A stretch of 64,000 nucleotides of DNA, from the NCBI GenBank assembly GCA_002238415.1, contig MPMI01000021.1, positions 32,222 through 96,221 on the forward strand. Reading direction: 5' to 3'. Under the pieces are notes generated by a model. The model worked only from the letters and a program-made list of their open reading frames with translations, did not search any database and was not told the origin of the DNA. The stretch comes from Desulfurellaceae bacterium bin18 (GTDB lineage Bacteria; Desulfobacterota; Binatia; Bin18). A program made the position numbers and the translations under genes. This document shows positions 23,834 to 32,594 of the stretch, in pieces (positions within the stretch are counted from its first letter, which is position 1; every line of letters starts with the position of its first letter).

Positions 23834-25297
23834 ATGAAACAGCGAACGCGAAAACGCATTGTTATTATCGGTGCCGGCTCAGCCGGCCTGTGTATGGGCG
23901 TGCAGTTGAAAAAAGCCGGCATCGACGATTTTGTCATCCTGGAAAAAGGCGGTGGCATAGGCGGCACCTGGTGGCGCAACTCCTACCCCGGTGCCGAGTG
24001 TGATGTCCAATCACATCTATATTCATTTTCGTTTGCACAAAAAAACGACTGGTCCAAACCCTTCGCCGGACAGGCCGAGATACTGGAATATCTCAACCGC
24101 ATTGCCGACACCTACGGCTTGCGGGCGCATATCCAGCTCAATAGCCCGGTTCGGTCGGTCCACTGGCAGGGAGAAAGCGCGCACTGGCGGGTTGGCACGG
24201 AGTCCGGTGAGGAATTTGAAGCCCACGTCGTGGTCAGTGCCCTGGGCATGTTTAACAATCTGGTGTGGCCGTCCATTCCCGGCAGGGAGGACTTTCAGGG
24301 CACGGCCTTTCATTCGGCGTGTTGGGATCACAGCCATGATCTGACCGGCAAGCGGGTCGGTGTGATCGGCATTGCCGCCAGTGCGATTCAATTTGTCCCT
24401 GAAATTGCTCCCCAGGTCGAACAGCTGTGTTTGTTTCAACGCACCGCAAACTGGGTTGTGCCCAAAGGCAACACACCGTACACGCCAGAGCAGCTCGAAC
24501 ATTTTCGTCAAAATCCGAGTGCGGTCCGGGAGAATCGAGCCGAAATCTATCAGACCTGGAATACGCTGTGCACATTTAACGATAAAAAAGTGCTGGCCGA
24601 GATCGAACGGGCCGGTCTGGAACAGCTCGCCGTTGTCGAGGATCCCGAGGTGCGCCGCAAACTGACGCCGAACCATCCCTTCGGCTGCAAACGCCCCTTG
24701 TTTTCCGACGTATACTATCCTGTTTTCAACCGGCCGAACGTCGAACTTCTGACCGAAACCATTGAGAAAATCACGCCACACTCGATTGTCACCAGAGACG
24801 GTCAGGCGCGCGAGCTCGACACCATCATCTACTCAACCGGTTTTGAGACCACCACCTACCTGACCGCCCTGGATGTCATCGGGCGTGACGGCCTGCGCCT
24901 CAACGACGCGTGGAGCGATGGTGCCCAAGCCTACCTCGGTATGACGACCAGCGGCTTTCCGAATCTCTTCATGCTGTACGGTCCGAATACCAACCAGGGC
25001 TCGATTCTGTTCATGCTGGAGCGTCAGTGTGACTACATCATGCGTCAGCTTAAGCGGCTTGGCGACGAGCGCCTCGCCTGGATGGATATTCGCCCGGATG
25101 TCATGCGGGACTTTAACGACCAATTACAGCGCGACATCAGCGCCGTGGATGTCTGGCAGGCGGACTGTGGCAACGATTTTTACTATCGCTCACGGTCCGG
25201 CCGTTTCGTGACCAACTGGCCCCATTCCATGGACGAGTTCACCGCACGGACGACGCAGCCGGACCGCGAGGTCTATGAGGTCCAGGTCGTGAACTGA
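23834..25297 (+). CDS. flavin-containing / Baeyer-Villiger-type monooxygenase
   Basis: A 487-residue FAD/NADPH enzyme. The FAD-binding GAGSAG motif is at residues 13-18 and GGIGGTWWRNSYPGAECD follows. The Baeyer-Villiger fingerprint FxGxxxHxxxWD is present (FQGTAFHSACWD, residues 154-165), then the second nucleotide site (GVIGIAASAIQF). It would insert oxygen next to a ketone to give an ester or lactone. The dienelactone hydrolase and amidohydrolases nearby would suit the next steps, though no operon links them. ACGGGAGGTCAAG precedes the start. Confidence 0.9.
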   Translation: MKQRTRKRIVIIGAGSAGLCMGVQLKKAGIDDFVILEKGGGIGGTWWRNSYPGAECDVQSHLYSFSFAQKNDWSKPFAGQAEILEYLNRIADTYGLRAHIQLNSPVRSVHWQGESAHWRVGTESGEEFEAHVVVSALGMFNNLVWPSIPGREDFQGTAFHSACWDHSHDLTGKRVGVIGIAASAIQFVPEIAPQVEQLCLFQRTANWVVPKGNTPYTPEQLEHFRQNPSAVRENRAEIYQTWNTLCTFNDKKVLAEIERAGLEQLAVVEDPEVRRKLTPNHPFGCKRPLFSDVYYPVFNRPNVELLTETIEKITPHSIVTRDGQARELDTIIYSTGFETTTYLTALDVIGRDGLRLNDAWSDGAQAYLGMTTSGFPNLFMLYGPNTNQGSILFMLERQCDYIMRQLKRLGDERLAWMDIRPDVMRDFNDQLQRDISAVDVWQADCGNDFYYRSRSGRFVTNWPHSMDEFTARTTQPDREVYEVQVVN

Positions 25298-25456
25298 ACG
25301 AAGGATAGAGGAGAAACCCACTAGGCCGGACAGCACAATACCACCCCCAACACGAACGCAACCGGCAGTATTCAAGGTGGCTGTGTGACAGGCGCATCAC
25401 AGTCGGAGCTCGGGAAATCCTATCAATGGTGAGGAGGCAGGGAGGGCGACTCAGCC

Positions 25457-26395
25457 ATGCGGTATCGCTATTACCTGTGTGACGTTTTCACGCATACGCG
25501 CTTCGGTGGCAATCAGTTGGCGGTTTTACCCCAGGCTGCGGGCCTGTCGGGTGAGCGCATGCAGCAGGTTGCGCGCGAGTTCAATTTCTCTGAGACGACC
25601 TTTGTGTTCCCGCCGGAAGAAGCGGGGCATACGAATACGGTGCGCATCTTCACTCCCGGTGCGGAACTGCCCTTTGCCGGGCATCCCAATATCGGCACGG
25701 CGTTTGTCCTGGCGACGACGGGTCGCCTGGGCGCCATCGACACCGCTCTCAGGGTGACGTTTGAAGAGCGGGCGGGGCTGGTGCCGATCACGATCCACAG
25801 GCGGTCGGACCAGTCAGTCTGGTGCGAACTGACCGCCCCGGAACGCCTGTCGCTGGGCAAGACCGTCGATGTTCAAACGATGGCAGCGGTGCTGTCCCTG
25901 GTCGCGGACGATATCGCGACCGAGACCCATTTTCCTCAAGTCGCCTCAGTCGGCCTGCCCTTCCTCTTTGTAGAAGTTCGGGATCGCGCGGCGCTGGAGC
26001 GGGTACGGGTGAATAGCGAGAAGCTGGAGACGCTCGCCACCGACAGCATCTCCTCCCTTGTTCATGTGTACACCGGGGGCGAGGATACTGACTGTGATAT
26101 CCGGGCTCGCATGTTCGCTCCCCTGATGGGCGTGCCCGAAGACCCGGCCACGGGTAGCGCCAACTGCGCTCTGGCCGGCCTGCTCAGCCACTACGCGGAG
26201 CGTTCGCAGGGCGTATTCGACTGGCGAATTGTACAAGGGGTGGAACTGGGACGCCCCAGTCTGCTTGAGGCGCGGGCGGAGAAACGCGCGGGCGGTGTCA
26301 CGGACACCTGGATCGGTGGGGCCTGTGTCCTGGTCGGCGAGGGTTGGATTGAGGTTGGCCCCATCGCTCCCGCAGGCGTTCAGACCCAACAGTAG
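25457..26395 (+). CDS. PhzF family isomerase/epimerase-like protein
   Basis: A 312-residue two-domain diaminopimelate-epimerase-fold protein. PhzF signatures are YLCDVFTHTRFGGNQLAV, catalytic Glu46 in NFSETTFV, PFAGHPNIGTAFVL and EDPATGSANCALAGLL. Most homologues have no known substrate; phenazine synthesis is not implied because no other phz gene is here. Several purine-rich stretches upstream (GAGGAGGCAGGGAGGGCG) act as ribosome site. It is convergent with the nuclease gene. Confidence 0.88.
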   Translation: MRYRYYLCDVFTHTRFGGNQLAVLPQAAGLSGERMQQVAREFNFSETTFVFPPEEAGHTNTVRIFTPGAELPFAGHPNIGTAFVLATTGRLGAIDTALRVTFEERAGLVPITIHRRSDQSVWCELTAPERLSLGKTVDVQTMAAVLSLVADDIATETHFPQVASVGLPFLFVEVRDRAALERVRVNSEKLETLATDSISSLVHVYTGGEDTDCDIRARMFAPLMGVPEDPATGSANCALAGLLSHYAERSQGVFDWRIVQGVELGRPSLLEARAEKRAGGVTDTWIGGACVLVGEGWIEVGPIAPAGVQTQQ

Positions 26396-26401
26396 GCGGT
26401 T

Positions 26402-27256
26402 TTATTCGCCCACTGCGGGCAAACGGCCCGTGTCGGCAAGAACGCGCCGCATGATGGAGTCGTCGGGCTGAAACGGAATGGGTGGCGGGTCTGGCGGTGT
26501 CACCGGCTCGACCGGAAACGGGAGCTGTTGAATCGACGTATTATACACCTCTGCCAACAAGGCCGGCAGATGCACAACGTCTTCCAGATTGTAGTGGAGG
26601 AGCGTTTCCAGCGCCCCGCTCTCGCCCCGCTCGTGGTAGCGCCACAAAACGACCGCGCACCAGCCATCCAGCTGGGAGACCAGGCCCGGTCGCTCAAGAC
26701 CCAGGCGCTTTTCAATTTTCTTCAGACCGCCCTTATACCCCAGCGCAGCGAGTGGATAGCGCAGGTCAATATGTGCCTGGTTGAGCGGAATGCCGAGTTT
26801 GGCACGAAGAAAGGGCAGGTCAAATTGCTTGCCGTTATACGTGACCAGGAGGGTGAAAGTGTCAATATCCCTCACAAACTGTTCCAGGTTCCGGCCGTGT
26901 ACGTAGACCTGAGGCCGCTGACCGTCATGCAGGCCAATAACGGTCAGCATGGATTCCTCGGTGCCGAGGCCGGTGGTTTCAATGTCCAGATAGGCCACCC
27001 GCTCGGAAAACTCAGGATACAGGCGCCAATGGAGTTGGTGGGGCAGTTTGGTGATGAAATACTGGGCGTCTCGTTTTTCGAGCGCGGTCAACGAGCGTTC
27101 GAGTTCGAAACGCGATTCGTCCCGGAGCCCGGGAGGCAAGGAGCCGAGGGTCGGGTGGTCCAGCAGATACTCCCAGCAGGTAACCCCGGCCCGCCACAAG
27201 CGCCGCTCCGTTCTCTCGCCTATCCCCTGGATATGGCGGAAGGTCTGCTTCAGCAT
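26402..27256 (-). CDS. RNase H-like 3'-5' exonuclease domain protein (YprB-type)
   Basis: A 284-residue protein. Residues 1-40 resemble a helix-hairpin-helix segment (FRHIQGIGERTERRLWRAGV). The nuclease domain begins with AYLDIETTGLG (first two metal acids), continues with VTYNGKQFDLPFLR and ends with YNLEDVVHLPALL, the DEDD arrangement of YprB-like nucleases. A Pro-rich tail follows (PPDPPPIPF). Likely cytosolic DNA or RNA exonuclease of unknown role. It is 34 bp downstream of the D-aminoacylase-like gene on the same strand. Confidence 0.82.
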   Translation of the reverse strand: MLKQTFRHIQGIGERTERRLWRAGVTCWEYLLDHPTLGSLPPGLRDESRFELERSLTALEKRDAQYFITKLPHQLHWRLYPEFSERVAYLDIETTGLGTEESMLTVIGLHDGQRPQVYVHGRNLEQFVRDIDTFTLLVTYNGKQFDLPFLRAKLGIPLNQAHIDLRYPLAALGYKGGLKKIEKRLGLERPGLVSQLDGWCAVVLWRYHERGESGALETLLHYNLEDVVHLPALLAEVYNTSIQQLPFPVEPVTPPDPPPIPFQPDDSIMRRVLADTGRLPAVGE

Positions 27257-27268
27257 GGCCCGTCATGC

Positions 27269-27294
27269 CCGCACAGGCGAGCATCCAGAATCAG
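27269..27294. repeat. half of a REP-like dispersed palindrome
   Basis: CCGTCATGCCCGCACAGGCG, then AGCATCCAG, resembles one arm of the complete element at 51975-52051 (CGTCAT...GCA..GC...ATCCAG). It lies in the gap between two minus-strand genes. Only the left half is recognisable. Confidence 0.5.
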
Positions 27295-28976
27295 TGTTCA
27301 TAGCCCCGCAACACGCGGCCGGGTCGGGCGTCGGTCGGTTCGCCGTCGCGCAACAGGACCTGTCCGTTGACAACGGTATACCGATAGCCTTCGGAGCGCG
27401 CGACCAGACGCGAGGCCCCACCCGGAAAGTCCTGGACGAATTCCTTGGGCTTGGCCCCGACCGTATCGGGATCAAAGATGGTCAGGTCCGCGGCCAGGCC
27501 CTGCCTGAGCAGGCCCCGCTTGGGAATGCCGAGGAGTTGGGCCGGCGTAAAAGTCAGCCGGTTGACCGCCTGTTCCAGACTGAGCGCCTTTTTCTCTCTG
27601 ACCCAGTGGCTCAGTAAAAAGCTGGGATAGGTGACCTGACACAGAAACGAAATATGGGCGCCGCCGTCAGAGCCGCCCGTCAGCACATAAGGATTAGTGG
27701 CCAGATTGCGCACGGCCTCCTCATCGCCGTTCTGAAAGCCCTTTATCAGAAACTGGGTGTCCAGGTTTTCGGCAACCGCCAGGTCGAGCATGGCTTCCAG
27801 CGGGGTTTTGCCTTGCTCCTGGCCAATCGTGACCAGGTCTTTGCCTACCAGGGACTGATGCTCATCCTGGCGCACGCTGTCCACCAGGATGTCCTGCATC
27901 CGCTTGGAGAACACTTTCGGCGAGGGGTCATCCAGGTCGCGCTGCATGGCGGCCCGGTGGACCGGGTCCGAGAGGTTGGCGATTTTTTCAGGACGACGGC
28001 CCCGAATGGCGGTTTTCCAGGCCGGAAAATCCTCAAACACGGCTCCCCGCAGGGAGAAAGTGAGATCGAAGCGTTCACACAAGGACAGAGGATGGACCCG
28101 AGCGCCTTCCCGAAAGGCGTCTTCGGTCCAGTCCAGGACTTGTTTCCAATGGTCGGGAGCGGCCCAGGTCTGAGACAACAGATTCCACAGTACCGGGCGT
28201 CCGCTCTCGCGTGATAAGCGGGCCAGATAGTCCATATCTTTGGGACCCACGGTTGGAATGCCCGGCGGAATGACACACACCGTACCACGATGAAAATCTT
28301 TCAGGGTCCGGGCGAGCGCAACGGTTTCGTCCTCTTCGGCAAAACGGCTGGGCACGGGAATACCATCCCCGTCAAAATGGACCGGGCCGTATGACGACGA
28401 GAAGCCGAACGCGCCAGCCGTCACACACTCTTTCACCACCGCCTGCATGGCCAGGATTTCGTCTTGGGAGGCCGGCCGTTTGCGGGCGTCATCGCCCATC
28501 ACGTTGTAGCGGATGGTTGAGTGCGGGGCTAAGGCCATGACGTTCACCCCGAGTTGGTGGTCGAGGGCGTCGAGATACTCGCCGTACGATTCCCACGTCC
28601 AGGGTACCCCGGCCTTGAGGCTGCCCAGCGGCATGCCCTCGACTTTGCCCAGCATGCGGGTGATATAGTCGCGATCTTCCGGTTTGCACGGCGCCAGGCC
28701 AAAGCCACAGTTGGTCATGAAGACGCTGGTGAAGCCATGCCAGGAGCTGGGCGTTGCCAGCGGGTCCCAGAAAAGCTGAGCGTCGTAGTGGGTATGCACA
28801 TCGATGAATCCGGGGGAGACGACCAGCCCTGTGGCGTCAATGACCTCCGTCGCCGGGCCGTCAACTTTGCCCATGGCCGCAATATGGCCCTGGGCAACCG
28901 CCACATCTCCGTAATAGCCGGGCTGGCCCGAGCCATCGACCAGCAATCCATTTTTAATCAGCAGGTCATACTGCAT
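27291..28976 (-). CDS. N-acyl-D-amino-acid deacylase (D-aminoacylase) family amidohydrolase
   Basis: A 561-residue zinc amidohydrolase. It begins YDLLIKNGLLVDGSGQPGYY and has the metal motif GFIDVHTHYD, the conserved Cys region MTNCGFGLAPC, and the late catalytic Asp in LTGGSDGGAH, followed by the typical ADLTIFDPDTVGAKP tail. Family members hydrolyse N-acyl-D-amino acids; many related ones are dihydroorotase-like with unknown substrates. ATG 28976 follows GGGAGGGAGA; the longer frame upstream is not needed. Confidence 0.88.
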   Translation of the reverse strand: MQYDLLIKNGLLVDGSGQPGYYGDVAVAQGHIAAMGKVDGPATEVIDATGLVVSPGFIDVHTHYDAQLFWDPLATPSSWHGFTSVFMTNCGFGLAPCKPEDRDYITRMLGKVEGMPLGSLKAGVPWTWESYGEYLDALDHQLGVNVMALAPHSTIRYNVMGDDARKRPASQDEILAMQAVVKECVTAGAFGFSSSYGPVHFDGDGIPVPSRFAEEDETVALARTLKDFHRGTVCVIPPGIPTVGPKDMDYLARLSRESGRPVLWNLLSQTWAAPDHWKQVLDWTEDAFREGARVHPLSLCERFDLTFSLRGAVFEDFPAWKTAIRGRRPEKIANLSDPVHRAAMQRDLDDPSPKVFSKRMQDILVDSVRQDEHQSLVGKDLVTIGQEQGKTPLEAMLDLAVAENLDTQFLIKGFQNGDEEAVRNLATNPYVLTGGSDGGAHISFLCQVTYPSFLLSHWVREKKALSLEQAVNRLTFTPAQLLGIPKRGLLRQGLAADLTIFDPDTVGAKPKEFVQDFPGGASRLVARSEGYRYTVVNGQVLLRDGEPTDARPGRVLRGYEH

Positions 28977-29172
28977 GCCGTCTCCCTCCCTGTCTGGGCG
29001 ATCCCTCGCACCCGGACTGTATCGGCTTTCCTGGGAACCGACAAGGATTCGGGCCGCCAGCAACACCACAAGCCTTTCCTTTACCCGGAAATTTGCTATA
29101 CGGAATATACTGACAACGTCAGGGGCGTTGCTCAGTTCGCCTAAACGGGTCTGAGTGTGGAAGGAGCTGGGG

Positions 29173-30081
29173 ATGTGGAGAGGGATGTGGATATGTGGGC
29201 TGATGTTCTGCCTCCTGCTGCCGGCCTGCTCGTCACGTAAGCCACCAACACCAACGCAGAACTTTGTGACCTGGAGCCAACAGGCTCCTCCCCACAAAAA
29301 GCAGATGTGTGTCCTGCCCTTTGAAAACACCAGTCACATTGACGGGCTGGATGAAAGGGTGCGCCAGGGTGTCGCGGGTCATCTGAGCGTCAAGCGCTTT
29401 ACCGACGTTGAACTGCACGAAATAGACACTCGCCTGGCCAATATAGACAATTGGCACAGATTGGCGCCGCAAGACCTCGGTCGCCGACTCAACTGTGACG
29501 TGCTCGTCTATGGCCTCGTCTCGAAGCCCGGCAGGGTCTACGTCGGCGTCTATGCCCAGCTGGCCCTCGAAGGGACCCTCCGCGTCGTAGGGGTAGCCAC
29601 CGGTGACGTCCTCCTCCACGAGACCTATACGACGCGTTTGCACGACCTGGGACTGCCGCTCTCCCCGGTGAGCCTGGTTGCCAGCATGGTCCGGAACTTA
29701 TGGACTTTTACCGACATCCGGTTTGTGCGCGCCATCGACGACCTGAGCCGCAATCTGGCCGCTCTCGTGCCCGACCTGCCCGCAACAGACCGGCGTGCGA
29801 GGGGAATGCCTCAAAAAACATACCCTGAACCGCCCTCTTCTCCTTCCTACCGGGTTCAAGTAGCGGCCTTTCGCTCGCAGGACGATGCGCAATATGCGGC
29901 CCAACTCTTGCGCCAGGAAGGCTATGCACCCGCCATTGCCGAGGTCGCAGGAATGAAGCAAGAGTGGCATCGGGTTATTATTGGTCCCTTCTCTTCAGCC
30001 CGAAGCGCCGGCGAGACCAGTGGTCAAATCAAAGAGAAGCTGCCGTTCGACCCTATCGTGACCCAAGGTTCCCCACACTGA
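29173..30081 (+). CDS. lipoprotein with CsgG/GNA1162-like N-terminal and SPOR C-terminal domain
   Basis: About 302 residues. A lipoprotein signal ends in LLLPACSS (Cys is the lipidation site). The central region (CVLPFENTSHIDGLDERVRQ, later LNCDVLVYGLV and LEGTLRVVGVATGDVLL) resembles periplasmic CsgG/GNA1162-type domains. The C-terminal 75 residues form a SPOR domain (YRVQVAAFRSQDDAQYAAQL, WHRVIIGPFSSARSA), which binds denuded peptidoglycan glycan at division sites. ATG 29173 after GGAGCTGGGG is chosen; GTG 29155 is possible. Confidence 0.75.
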   Translation: MWRGMWICGLMFCLLLPACSSRKPPTPTQNFVTWSQQAPPHKKQMCVLPFENTSHIDGLDERVRQGVAGHLSVKRFTDVELHEIDTRLANIDNWHRLAPQDLGRRLNCDVLVYGLVSKPGRVYVGVYAQLALEGTLRVVGVATGDVLLHETYTTRLHDLGLPLSPVSLVASMVRNLWTFTDIRFVRAIDDLSRNLAALVPDLPATDRRARGMPQKTYPEPPSSPSYRVQVAAFRSQDDAQYAAQLLRQEGYAPAIAEVAGMKQEWHRVIIGPFSSARSAGETSGQIKEKLPFDPIVTQGSPH

Positions 30082-30181
30082 AGGGACGAGACAACCCCAC
30101 CCCAAATGAGGAAACGGGTCAACACCTGCATGTCTGTTGGAGAATGTGTTATCCAAAGAGAAAAGTCAGGGGAGCATAGCT

Positions 30182-30979
30182 ATGGCAGGAAAACTCGACG
30201 GACAGGTGGCGATTGTTACCGCCGGTGGCTCCGGGATCGGTGCGGCGTCAGCCGTCCGCTTTGCCCAGGAAGGAGCGGCGGTTATTGTCGCGGATTTGAG
30301 CGGAAAACGGGCGGAGGCGGTCACGGCTCAAATCAATGACGCGGGCGGAAAAGCGGCCATGATCAAAATGGACGTGGCTGACCCGGAAGGCATCCAGGCC
30401 ACGATTCAGCTCGCGCTTGATACCTATGGCCGTCTCGATGTCATGTTCAATAATGCCGGACTCGGGGAGTTGGCCCGGCTTGAGGACACCTCCCTCGAAG
30501 GCTGGAATCGGACGCTTGCCGTCACGCTGACCGGGACCTTTCTGGGCATGAAATACTGCCTGCCCATTATGCGGCAGCAGACCAAGGGCGCTATCGTCAA
30601 CACGGCGTCCGTATCCGGTATGGGCGGTGACTACGGCATGTCAGCGTATAATGCGGCCAAGGCCGGCGTCATCAACCTCAGCCGCTCGGCGGCGATTGAG
30701 AACGCCCAATACAATATCCGGGTGAACTGCGTCTGCCCCGGCGCGATTAACACGCGCGCGGCGCAACTCCTGGGGGGCGACCGAGCCGACGAATTCCGCC
30801 GTCTCCAAGGCGAGGCGCATCCACTCGGCCGCATGGGAGAGTCGGAAGAAATTGCCAATACCGTCCTGTTTCTCGCGTCTGATGAAGCCTCCTTCATCAC
30901 CGGTCAGGCACTCGCCGTGGACGGTGGCGTGACCTCACATACCGGGCTGCCGAATATGCTGAGCATCCGCGACAGTTAA
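30182..30979 (+). CDS. short-chain dehydrogenase/reductase (SDR)
   Basis: A 265-residue NAD(P)-dependent classical SDR. The cofactor motif is TAGGSGIG (second position Ala instead of Gly), NNAG is in FNNAGLGE, the catalytic Ser lies in NTASVSGM and YxxxK in SAYNAAK. The C-terminus has FITGQALAVDGG. Substrate unknown. AGGGGAG lies before ATG 30182. A TrpC-like gene follows after 12 bp on the same strand, so they are probably co-transcribed. Confidence 0.92.
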   Translation: MAGKLDGQVAIVTAGGSGIGAASAVRFAQEGAAVIVADLSGKRAEAVTAQINDAGGKAAMIKMDVADPEGIQATIQLALDTYGRLDVMFNNAGLGELARLEDTSLEGWNRTLAVTLTGTFLGMKYCLPIMRQQTKGAIVNTASVSGMGGDYGMSAYNAAKAGVINLSRSAAIENAQYNIRVNCVCPGAINTRAAQLLGGDRADEFRRLQGEAHPLGRMGESEEIANTVLFLASDEASFITGQALAVDGGVTSHTGLPNMLSIRDS

Positions 30980-30991
30980 TCGGGAGCGCGT

Positions 30992-31747
30992 GTGGACTGG
31001 ACAGCTCTGAGGGCGACGAAAGAAGCCGATATTCAGCAACGTGCAGCTACGCCGCTGAGCGAGGTTACCCCGAGTATTCGTGATTTTGCTCAGTTTGTAA
31101 CCACGCAGAAACAGGAACTCGGTCTTATCCCCGCACTCAAACGAGTGGACCCGGATACGGGTCAAACCTGGCCCGAGCTGGACATCGTTGCGCTCGCCCA
31201 AGCGTGTGACGATACGGAAGCCGGTGCCATTGGCGTGTATACCGAACCGAGCGTGTTCGGCACGTCGAGTGACGATATGCGCGCGATTTCGGAGCGAGTC
31301 ACCACCCCGCTGTTTGCCCTCGATCTCGTCCTGCATGACAGTCAGGTTCATCATGCCCGGCTGTGCGGGGCGGATGCGATTTTGCTGTGGGCCGGCGCGG
31401 TCGATGCGCCGACCTTAGCGCGTCTGATGACGACCGCCCGCTCCATCCACGTAGCCCCCGTTGTCATGGCTCGGACACCCGACGAACTCCGTCTGGCAAT
31501 AGCGGCTGAGGGTTTCATCATTGGTCTGGCCTCTCCAGACGGAACACTCGACACCGCCCACGTCTCGGCGCTAGCCACTCAAGTCCCGCGGCGGAAGACC
31601 ATCATCTCGCTGGATGAGCTGAGCACACCGGAGGAAGCCTCATCCCTACTCGGAAAAGTCGATGCCGCGCTCGTGAGCCAGGATGTACTTGATACGGCTG
31701 ACGTGGAAGGAAGTCTGACCGAGTTGATGAAGTGGGGTTCGGACTGA
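30992..31747 (+). CDS. TrpC-like (indole-3-glycerol phosphate synthase fold) protein, catalytic residues altered
   Basis: A 251-residue TIM-barrel protein aligning along its length with indole-3-glycerol phosphate synthase: GLIPALKRVDP for the EIKRxSPS strand, AGAIGVYTEPSVFGTSSDDM for the A-x-SVLTE-FxGS block, and CGADAILLWAGAVD for GADAILLI. Key residues differ: the first Glu is Ala48, the KDF lysine is replaced (FALDLVLHD, Leu110), and the EVH block reads VVMARTPDEL. It is probably not a normal IGPS. GTG start after CGGGAG; no other trp gene is near. It forms a pair with the SDR. Confidence 0.7.
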   Translation: MDWTALRATKEADIQQRAATPLSEVTPSIRDFAQFVTTQKQELGLIPALKRVDPDTGQTWPELDIVALAQACDDTEAGAIGVYTEPSVFGTSSDDMRAISERVTTPLFALDLVLHDSQVHHARLCGADAILLWAGAVDAPTLARLMTTARSIHVAPVVMARTPDELRLAIAAEGFIIGLASPDGTLDTAHVSALATQVPRRKTIISLDELSTPEEASSLLGKVDAALVSQDVLDTADVEGSLTELMKWGSD

Positions 31748-31779
31748 ACCTGGGCTCCCTCCGAGCGGGCAAGCTCGGA

Positions 31780-32196
31780 CTATACACCCGCCACATCAAA
31801 TCCTAAGGCCCGTGCGGCAGTTGCCTGTTGCCGGTCATGAGTCGCAAACGTCAACGATGGAACGTGACGCTCGCGCAATAACAGCGCACTGGCAAGATGA
31901 ATGGCGTCCAGCGTTTTCACTGCGGTCGCCATGGGAAGAGCGGCCCGCTGGAGGGCCACCTGTGTCACCCGGAGGGTCCCCAGCCTCCGTTCCATAATTT
32001 TGAGTGCTTCGTGTGCCTGCACGACGCCATCGTCGTCCAGGACGGACTCAAGCCGAAGCCGGTCAATGGCACGCCGTGCCTCAACGCCCATCATCGCGCT
32101 GGAGTAGGCCCGCTCCCATCTTCCCCACATCTGGAGTGGCTTCGCTTGCCCGAAAAGGACTCGGAGCACCACGCTGGTGTCCAGATAGGCAATCAA
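31780..32196 (-). CDS. vapC: PIN domain toxin (VapC family)
   Basis: A 138-residue PIN-domain RNase. Metal-binding acids are visible in AYLDTSVVLR, GVEARRAI, LDAIHLASALLL and FATHDRQQA. Its start overlaps the stop of the antitoxin gene by 4 bp. It is convergent with the TrpC-like gene. VapC proteins cleave tRNA or rRNA; the target is unknown here. Confidence 0.9.
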   Translation of the reverse strand: MIAYLDTSVVLRVLFGQAKPLQMWGRWERAYSSAMMGVEARRAIDRLRLESVLDDDGVVQAHEALKIMERRLGTLRVTQVALQRAALPMATAVKTLDAIHLASALLLRERHVPSLTFATHDRQQATAARALGFDVAGV

Positions 32197-32450
32197 CGCT
32201 GATCCCGGTCCTCTCTGAGTAGCTTCACCATATCGACCTTTTTACGAAGCCGGACGGGTTCCGGCCAAGCATGCTCGCGATCCGTTATCACGGGCTCTTC
32301 AATCCCGAGTTCATCAATACTTTGCGTATAAGGAATCAGCCGAGCAACGGGCGTTTTCCGATCACACACAACTACGGTCTCTCCCTTGCGGACTGCCGAC
32401 AGGTAAGCACTCAACTTCGCCTTCAACTCCGATACCATTGCCTGTTTCAT
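32193..32450 (-). CDS. vapB: Phd/YefM-type antitoxin (VapB)
   Basis: An 85-residue antitoxin: N-terminal Phd fold (KQAMVSELKAKLSAYLSAVR, KGETVVVCDRKTPVARLIP) and a basic C-terminal tail (RLRKKVDMVKLLREDRDQR) expected to wrap the VapC toxin. First gene of the vapBC pair; AAGG precedes the ATG. Divergent from the LLM gene, with which it shares a 144-bp promoter region. Confidence 0.9.
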   Translation of the reverse strand: MKQAMVSELKAKLSAYLSAVRKGETVVVCDRKTPVARLIPYTQSIDELGIEEPVITDREHAWPEPVRLRKKVDMVKLLREDRDQR

Positions 32451-32594
32451 GGCCTTGTTATGACCAGATATAGTCTCTTCGTCAAGGGAAGAAGAAATTT
32501 ACGAATCGTGTGCAAGGTTGCAGACTCTTCCGCACTATGCCATTTTCCAGAAGCGCTAAGCGTCCTGATTTTACACGGAAAAGGGAGCTGCCAG

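Noticed and set aside
25457..26395. Phenazine biosynthesis cluster from the PhzF-like gene
   Set aside because: No other phz gene is nearby and PhzF-like proteins are widespread with unrelated roles.
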